The position numbers were made by a program, and so were the translations under genes. Shown here piece by piece: positions 57,649 through 64,000 of a DNA stretch of 64,000 nt. The stretch is from the NCBI GenBank assembly GCA_050084985.1, contig JBITNC010000001.1, forward strand, positions 104,656,001-104,720,000, read 5' to 3'. The notes under the pieces were generated by a model, which was given only the letters and a program-made list of their open reading frames with translations, did not search any database and was not told the DNA's origin. Each line of letters starts with the position of its first letter. Position 1 is the first letter of the stretch. Origin of the DNA: Nageia nagi. Lineage: Eukaryota > Pinophyta.

Positions 57649-57676
57649 ATTATCAACCGCATTTTCGGTTGATAAT
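57649..57676 (+). promoter_or_regulatory. Perfect 11-bp hairpin just upstream of polypurine tract, element C
   Basis: ATTATCAACCG and CGGTTGATAAT separated by CATTTT, ending two bases before the purine tract. The F element has a decayed version at the same place. Confidence 0.75.
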
Positions 57677-57678
57677 TC

Positions 57679-57692
57679 AAAAAGGGGCAAAA
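57679..57692 (+). promoter_or_regulatory. Polypurine tract of element C
   Basis: AAAAAGGGGCAAAA directly abuts the TG of the 3' LTR. Primes plus-strand DNA synthesis. Confidence 0.9.
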
Positions 57693-58529
57693 TGTAGACA
57701 CCTAAAAATATCCCTTTTTAGCTAGTAAACATTGGAATAATCATAACTCTTTGTGACAATATAAAATAGGTTTGAAAACCATATTATTGGATAGCTCTCA
57801 TCAAGTACATGCAAAATGAGTGGTCACATGACCCCTTTTTGGTAAAAATTGGCTATTTGGCAATCATTTTAATATTGTTATAAAAATGGAGAACCAGTCG
57901 CCAGCGACCCAAAACAAATGCTGGCATTTTAGAGATCACCGATGTCTGCCTAGTAATCGTCGGTGACTCTGTAATAGTCAAACATAAACCAAAAATAATA
58001 AAAGAAACTTGTAATGTCTCATTCTTCCAAGATGATGTGGATAGAGGGGGTCAGTTACGACCTACGATGGCTTTTGGCTTCCCCTTACCAGCCTTGGAAA
58101 ACCTCACCCAAAATCTATAAATGCACGCAAATACAAAGCAATAGGGGCCCAATTTTTGAAGTAGGGTAATGCTGCCAAAATCTTGTGAGCTCATACCTTT
58201 TATTGTTTTATGCTAGCTTCAATTTAATACATGTCATACATATATGCTTTGATGTTATTATCTTTTGCATGTGTGTAGGATTTACAGGTTGTTCATATCA
58301 AGGAGAGAAGCAAGCAAATCAAAAATAATGGAGATCTTATACTCTTATTTTGGCAAATGGCATTTGTAAAAGTCCCTTCCAAGGTCAAATTGTATTTTGG
58401 GCTAAAAATCAATATCAATTTACAATTACAACATTTCTACCTATTTTACATACTTTGAGGTTCAGTGAAAATCTAAGAATAATTGTACTTTATGTTATTC
58501 TACATTCCAGCTCTATTTTCACTGTAACA
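57693..58529 (+). repeat. 3' LTR of element C
   Basis: 837 bp, near-identical to 46944-47782, with CATAT duplication outside. Confidence 0.93.
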
Positions 58530-58534
58530 CATAT

Positions 58535-58599
58535 GTAGGAAGACTTAAAATAACTTTTTTAGTAAGTTATAAGAGATTTATAGATTTACAAATATCCCA
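58535..58599 (-). repeat. 5' LTR of element A, proximal end
   Basis: GTAGGAAGACTTAAAATAAC to ATATCCCA matches 44949-45018 and completes the LTR split by element C. Confidence 0.85.
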
Positions 58600-61500
58600 T
58601 ACACATGGTATTATGTAATTAATACCACTTTATAAATGATCTTATACTATTATTTAGTAATGTGCCTTGAGATGACACTAAAAGTAGCTACTACTATAAA
58701 GGAATTCTAGTACAAAGTGTTCCATACTCAAGGAATATTATTTTGGAATGTCATTTAGTGAAGGAGGTTTAACTAATGAATATTCCACACCATTTTCTTT
58801 CATTTTTGAATCCATATAAAATTCCCTTTTTTGTGGAATTGATTCCTTTAGGTTTTCCTTCTTAGCCTTTATTTCATGTCAATCCTTTTACCTTGTTTGA
58901 TTATCCAAGTATTCCCAAGTGTTCCCATAGGATTTCAAATTATTCCATTAGTTCCTAGTTGGATCCCACTAATTCCCATTTTGATCCCAAGGATCCCAAG
59001 CATTTCCTAATTTATTCCAAACTTCAATTTGGAACCATAATTCTAAGTTGGAATCTTTTTCAATCCATTAGGGTTATTGACCTTACTGATTTCCTAAATT
59101 TAGAGATATTTGTAAACACATTTGGTCAACAATATTATTCAATTTCTATTAAATCAAATGATATTTTATAGCCACATACAATATTTATTTCATATTATAT
59201 GTCATGGAAGCTTGATGGTATTGTATAACCCTATTTAATTACAACATGCATCCATTAATGTCTAAACAAACTAAGAGGAATAAGAATCATTAACAAGATA
59301 CATCCATTTATTAACTATAGAGTCTCAACTAAAGAATCTCATAAAACCATCCATTCATTAATGAAACTTCATGAAACTACCTTTCATTGAATATTACAAG
59401 CACAAGTTAATACAAAGGGATTAATAATAATTACAAATGATCTTAAGATACAAATAGGATTTTAACCTCATTAAAGCATAATTATGTCCTATTTACAAGT
59501 CATTTTAGAGTAAATTTTTCATTAATACATCTTCATCTCATTGTGGAAACACCTCCATTGATCTTTGATACATCTTTATCCTTATCAAGACTTCATCATA
59601 TTTTGTAAAGCTTCTTTCCTAAGATCAATGTAGATTGGGTTGAGTACTAGGGAAGTGAAGAGTTTAAGGATCAAGACAACCCTCTTTTTAAATTTGACCA
59701 TAATTCAAATGCTATACAACATCTCATTCTTTTAAAATCATTCTATGGTCCTTAGAAGGATTTATGGTTACCTCCCTTCCTTGGTCATGGGGTGTATATT
59801 AATCTTTCTCAAATAACATTATAATCATACCATACTAAAGATTCATATTTCATCCCTTGCCTAAACTTTAGTGATGCTAGAAATACACAATTAATTAAGT
59901 GATATTTCATTAAATAAATTTCACATACTCTTTCTCGTAACTAATCATAATAGCCACACTATTATTAAAGTAACTTTTACCAAGGAATTGTATATAACAA
60001 TTATTGAAAACATCTATTGAATACCTCTACTTAGTATGTATCTTTCTTTTCAAAAATACAAGACATCTAATTTATTTTTAAATTTCACCTCCTTTTACAT
60101 CACCTTAGAAGTAAAATTATATGTCTTTAAAAGGAAGAAATATAAGGAATACTATTTAATATGAAGCTAAGGTATTTTCTATCCATTTGGTGGGTTTTCT
60201 AAATGATACCACTTTCATTTGATATTTAATGAATTATATTGAGAGATTGTGCACATTGAAGGTTGTAATAGTTCATTTCCATCATTCATACATTATGGAT
60301 TATAGCTTCTTTGGACACTATAATGTTGGATAAGAGAGAAATAATATATCAATGAAAACCCTTCAATGTTTAAAGTGATTTATATTTTCTTTGTGTGAAA
60401 AAGGAAACACTTTCATAATCATAAAATTCATTTCCCTGTAGAACACATACTCACTAATCTCGACATTCAATTTAGAGTACAAAATTAGTAGTGCTTCTTC
60501 CAAGATGGCAACTATGATATGCATAACAATTTGGATAATGAATATGAATAATTTTTTCTAATTTCATAGTTACTAAGAGTGTTACAAATGGAAGAAGTAC
60601 CAAGTCAAAACTACATACAAGAATGCTACAATGGAGAAAGAATCTGACTGCAATCATATCTACTCTTATATGATTTGCATGTGTATATTATTCATAAATT
60701 ATTTTGTCCTAATCATTTGAACATCAAAAAAAAATGTATGTAAATAAGAAGAAATGTGAGTGCTCACCTCCATTCCTTGGCTTTTCTACCTCCTAATTGA
60801 AACTAAATGGAGTCATAATTAAAATGATGATTCAAATATAATACTTTTGTATCAAATTTGAGAGCACCATTCCATGGTAATATACACACAAGGGAGTGAG
60901 GTAAAAGACAAATAAAGATTTAGGTTTTTTGTTCCAAGGAATAAACTCCATTGGCCAAATCATGTTAGAAATTATCTAACTAGTCTTACCAATAATATCA
61001 CAAAATACTTAATACATTTATAATCAGAAAAATAATAAAATCCCACTCCTTTAATTTTAATGGAAAATACAAGGTACCAACCTTCATATGTAACATGTCA
61101 AATAAAATAATCAATTTGTCCCTTAAAATGGTACAATACCTCTAACAATAATTAATTCTATGAAACTTTACAAAATAATACTTTCATACAATTCATTAAA
61201 TAACATCAAAATAGGATTACTTTAACTAGGCATTTTATAAATGCAAAAGAATGCACCTAGACTTGGAGAGGGAGAAAGGATTCCTTTCTTCACATAAATA
61301 TACACCCAATATTGAGAATAATAAGAATGAAATAGCAATATATAGGTGTTTTCCTAATGTTTCATCCCTTTACTTATAGCCAAGGAGGTGCAAATATGTC
61401 CAAATGAACATCTAATCATCCCTTTAATATTTTTTGTGGTAGTAGAATTTAATACCTTGGAACATTTTTTATTAACTAAAAATTAGTACCAACTATTTTC

Positions 61501-62153
61501 CATACCTAACACAAGGAAACAAAAATAATTAGAGTCATTACTCAATTATTTTCATAACCATTAAATATCTTGTAACATCACAAGGTGACCTTAGTCCTTT
61601 CTAACTTTTTTTGTTTTAATTTGTACTTTAATTTACTAACAACTATATGCAAAAATTTGAATTGAAAAGAAGGGAATATTCCTTACACTCCCTTTTTAAG
61701 TTTTAAATTATAAAAATTCACAATAGAAAATCAACCACACATCTTACCTACGATGGTCACCTCAATCTGCAAGATAATTGTTAATCCATACACATCCATA
61801 AACACATATTCATCATGAAAATTGACATTCATTAGTAATTATTATACCATGCAAATACATGATTTACAATGCTTATTAGGTTTTGTCAGCAAACCAATGC
61901 CAATCATTTCCTCACTCTTATCCTTCTTTTCCTATCACCAATTCATCATTGGCTCCTTGGGCCTTATCAACACATTTCATCTTGATTTGACCTATGAACT
62001 ATGTCAAAATATATTGAATCTAGCATCAAAAAAATATAAATTAAGCATGTCACTATTCAAAACTCATTATCACATAGCTTAATACAAATTAAATCTAATT
62101 AGGATCTTCAATAGTACTTGAGTCTTAATAGTGCAATTGGGTGGGTCGTTACA
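58600..62153 (-). repeat. Probable 3' LTR of a chromovirus (about 3.5 kb)
   Basis: On the minus strand it begins TGTAACGACCCACCC, the classical start of many plant chromovirus LTRs, five bases after the purine tract AAAGGGGG (62159-62166). The body is non-coding and AT-rich. A stretch at 58900-59060 is peppered with ATTCCCA and GATCCCA heptamers. The far end is not certain; it can be no lower than the element A boundary at 58599. Confidence 0.65.
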
Positions 62154-62169
62154 TACTACCCCCTTTAAA

Positions 62170-63695
62170 AGGAACAATGTCCCTTGTGTTCTTAAATATA
62201 ATCACAATATAATCATAAAGTTTTGATAATGTTTCACATAATCAAGAAAATAAATAGTGAAATTATCTTTGCATGGTATATTCAACTTCCCTAGTGGAAG
62301 ACGATTTAGAATACTTATCCCATTGTACTAGACACTCATTAATCTCTTGATTTCTTAGTTTCTTTGTTATAAAAGCTAGAATTATAATAGGGAGAACTTC
62401 AACAACCTAAAGGTTATACATTTGTAAATCAAAAAAATCCAACATATGAGAGGGGTCAACAACATACTTTCTCAATAAAGATACATGAAATACATCATGC
62501 ATTTTTGACAAAATTTATGGCAAAGAAAGTTTGTAGGCAGCTAGACTCTTCTTTTCAACTATCTCAAAAGGAACAACAAATTAGGGATCCAATTTAGTTA
62601 ACTTTATGGAACTTTTCATGGATTGGACTTGTAAGAATATATTATCATCCATAGCAAATTCTCAAGTAGTTCTTTTGATATCAGCATAACTCTCTTTCTA
62701 ATTGATAGCTTCCTTCAACATTAATTGAATGGAATTTAGTTGTTACTCCATTTTCTTTAACATCTCAAGCTATATCATCATTTGATCCTCCCAATTATTC
62801 CAAGATAAATGAGTCTTGATCTCCTTTTGTAGAGATCCTCAAAAGGAACCATTCCCAAATATGAATGAAATCCATTATTATAGGAAAATTTTACTAAGTA
62901 GAGGTAATCCTCCCATTTAGTCTATTGCTCTATGCAATACATTTTGGGCATGTCCTAAATGACTCTATTCACTCATTCAACCTCTCATTTTATCTTGGGA
63001 TGATATGCTGAACTCATATTCATTTTCATTCCCAATGCCTTATGTAATGATTTCCAAAACATAGAGGTGAACTTAGAATCTCTATAGGAGATGATCACCT
63101 TAGGAAATCCATGCAATATGAATATTACATGGGAAAACTTATTTTCTACTATAAGGGCATCATTATTGGTGTTACCAAGTGTAAAAAGTGCCACCTTAAT
63201 CAATCTATCAACCACTACTAGGATTGAGTCATGATGGAATCTAGTTTTTGAAAAATCGATAATAAAATCCATAGAAATCACTTACCATTTTTGTGTAAGG
63301 ACATCATGTGGATACAGATATCCACCTGGATGTTGATGTTATACCTTAAATTTCTAACATTTGAGGCATCTTGTCATAAATTATACTATGTCCTTTTTCA
63401 TTCCATCCCAATAAAATCTCTATTTCAAGTCTTCTCTCATATTTGTACCTCTTGGATGTGCTACATATAGGGCATGATGAGCTTATTGCATGATTAAATA
63501 TCTCATATTTCCCTTCTCTAGGATGACTAATCTATCCTTTAAATACAAAATTCCATCATTTTTAGTGAACTTTGGAGATGATGGGATACCTTTCCCAATT
63601 AATTCCCTGATAAATCTACAATAAGGATCTTCTTGTTGCAAAACTTTCACTTGATCAAACAAGTCAAATTGAATTCTCGTCCTAGTATTCACATG
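62170..63695 (-). pseudogene. pol: Integrase of the chromovirus, with chromodomain-like C-terminus
   Basis: Zinc-binding N-terminus HHALYVAHPRG and RCLKCQRFKV (63470-63350). Core ISMDFIIDFSKTRFHHDSIL, VVVDRLIKVALF, HGFPKVIISYRDSKF, SMFWKSLHKALGMKMNMSSA then YHP: both Asp and the Glu (EVE) positions are present. Then WEDYLYLVKFSYNNGFHSYL, a decayed section, and DPSHMLDFFDLQ, LRNQEINECLVQWDKYS, which resembles the chromodomain-type tail of Tekay/Reina elements. The end is followed directly by the purine tract. Frame changes between 62900 and 62450. Confidence 0.85.
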
Positions 63696-64000
63696 TCATA
63701 TATTACTTAGAGTATCTACCACTTTATTTTCCTTTCCTTTAATGTACTCAATGCTAGTCATATTTAGCTAGGAATTCCATCCAACATCTTTACCTAGCAT
63801 TTAGATCTAGCTGAGAGAAAAGGTACTTCAAACTTTGGTGATCTATTTCAAGTTTGAAAGATTTTCCTAAAAGATAGTGCCTCCACATTTTGAGTGCATG
63901 GAAAACTCCTAACAACTCAAGATCATGAGATGCATAGTCCAGCTCATGTGTTTTTAATTTTCTAGATTCATATGTTACTAGATTTCCATTTTGTGATAAC
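63696..64000 (-). pseudogene. pol: RNase H of the chromovirus (C-terminal part, runs off window)
   Basis: YESRKLKTHELDYASHDLEL, then LGVFHALKMWRHYLLGKSFK, then LEIDHQSLKYLFSQLDLNAR. The Asp of the xDHxSLKY motif is intact, in contrast to the Tat-like RNase H copies. One stop at the Gln-like position after LNAR. Confidence 0.85.

Larger units (their letters stand above)
46944..58529 (+). mobile_element. Complete gag-protease LTR element C (11.6 kb, no pol enzymes)
   Basis: LTRs TG...CA at 46944-47782 and 57693-58529 differ by only a few percent by eye. The target duplication CATAT is perfect (46939-46943, 58530-58534), and the empty site exists at about 44932-44950. The interior has a primer site, repeat-rich leader, gag, protease, a second knuckle, and about 4.4 kb of non-coding 3' region. 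RT, RNase H and integrase are absent, so it must be mobilised in trans. It is the youngest insertion here. Confidence 0.93.
29652..58599 (-). mobile_element. Gag-only LTR element A (host of two nested insertions)
   Basis: Two LTR copies flank an interior of only about 1.18 kb (45019-46201). The 3' LTR is 29652-30093 plus 44717-45018, split by element B. The 5' LTR is 46202-46943 plus 58535-58599, split by element C. The LTR runs TGGGATATTTG...TGCATTACA on the minus strand. The interior encodes a gag and nothing of pol, so this is a TR-GAG type non-autonomous element. Flanks (TTTTT at 29647-29651, TACAC at 58600-58604) do not match, so the outer ends may have been rearranged. Confidence 0.8.
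62154..64000 (-). mobile_element. Chromovirus-type Ty3/Gypsy element, 3' part of pol
   Basis: RNase H then integrase on the minus strand, continuing past the window end. It differs from the Tat-like copies: a GPF/HVSLLRKY-type C-terminus is expected and partly visible, and there is no aRNH or extra ORF. Confidence 0.88.

Noticed and set aside
58600-62150. Host gene exons in the 3.5-kb region before the chromovirus integrase, where several 60-90 residue frames exist.
   Set aside because: No frame has a recognisable domain or codon bias, and the TGTAACGACCC start and purine tract place the region inside an LTR.

Overview
The window is repetitive plant nuclear DNA made almost entirely of decayed LTR retrotransposons nested in one another. 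I see no intact host gene, no tRNA or rRNA gene and no CRISPR array. The sequence is clearly AT-rich. The element types are plant-specific: Tat-like Ty3/Gypsy polyproteins with a second, archaeal-type RNase H; plant mobile domain (PMD) pseudogenes; a chromovirus with an LTR beginning TGTAACGACCC; and an ultra-short TRIM/SMART element. Old insertions have been kept and C-to-T decay is heavy, which suits a large, slowly purged seed-plant genome. A gymnosperm is my best guess, but the sequence alone cannot prove it.

Layout. 1-5230 (-): 3' part of Tat-like copy D (RNase H, integrase, then a large extra ORF). 5231-10812 (+): Tat-like copy E, with 5' LTR, primer site and one continuous gag-protease-aRNH-RT-RNH frame cut off inside RNase H. 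10813-12890 (-): PMD pseudogene. 12891-14732 (+): 3' end and LTR of element F, a relative of element C. 14740-16380 (+): second PMD pseudogene, with a 269-bp TRIM inserted in its tail, ending in a (CATA)n/(TA)n tract that holds a hairpin element. 17330-20428 (-): gag remnant G and an LTR-like stretch. 20429-27450 (-): Tat-like copy H (RT, RNH, truncated INT, extra ORF). 27460-29651 (-): LTR-like and non-coding sequence. 29652-58599 (-): gag-only element A, whose 3' LTR is split by full-length Tat-like element B (30094-44711, -) and whose 5' LTR is split by the younger gag-protease element C (46944-58529, +). Both insertions have 5-bp target duplications, and each empty site survives in the other A LTR. 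58600-64000 (-): 3' LTR, integrase and RNase H of a chromovirus that runs off the window.

The most interesting unit is the Tat-like family represented by D, E, H and B. Its archaeal-type RNase H lies between protease and RT and keeps all four catalytic acidic residues. Its ordinary RNase H lacks two catalytic aspartates in every copy where they can be read. The three copies that retain the 3' half carry a sense extra ORF of about 3.8 kb after integrase, in the position of an env-like gene. Its protein has a globular start, a disordered middle and a coiled-coil end. The two LTR types of this family both carry tandem repeats built around a TGACGTCA-like palindrome. Copy E has more than twenty in-frame stops, nearly all TAG or TAA and mostly at glutamine positions, with no frameshift seen. 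I read this as cytosine-methylation decay.
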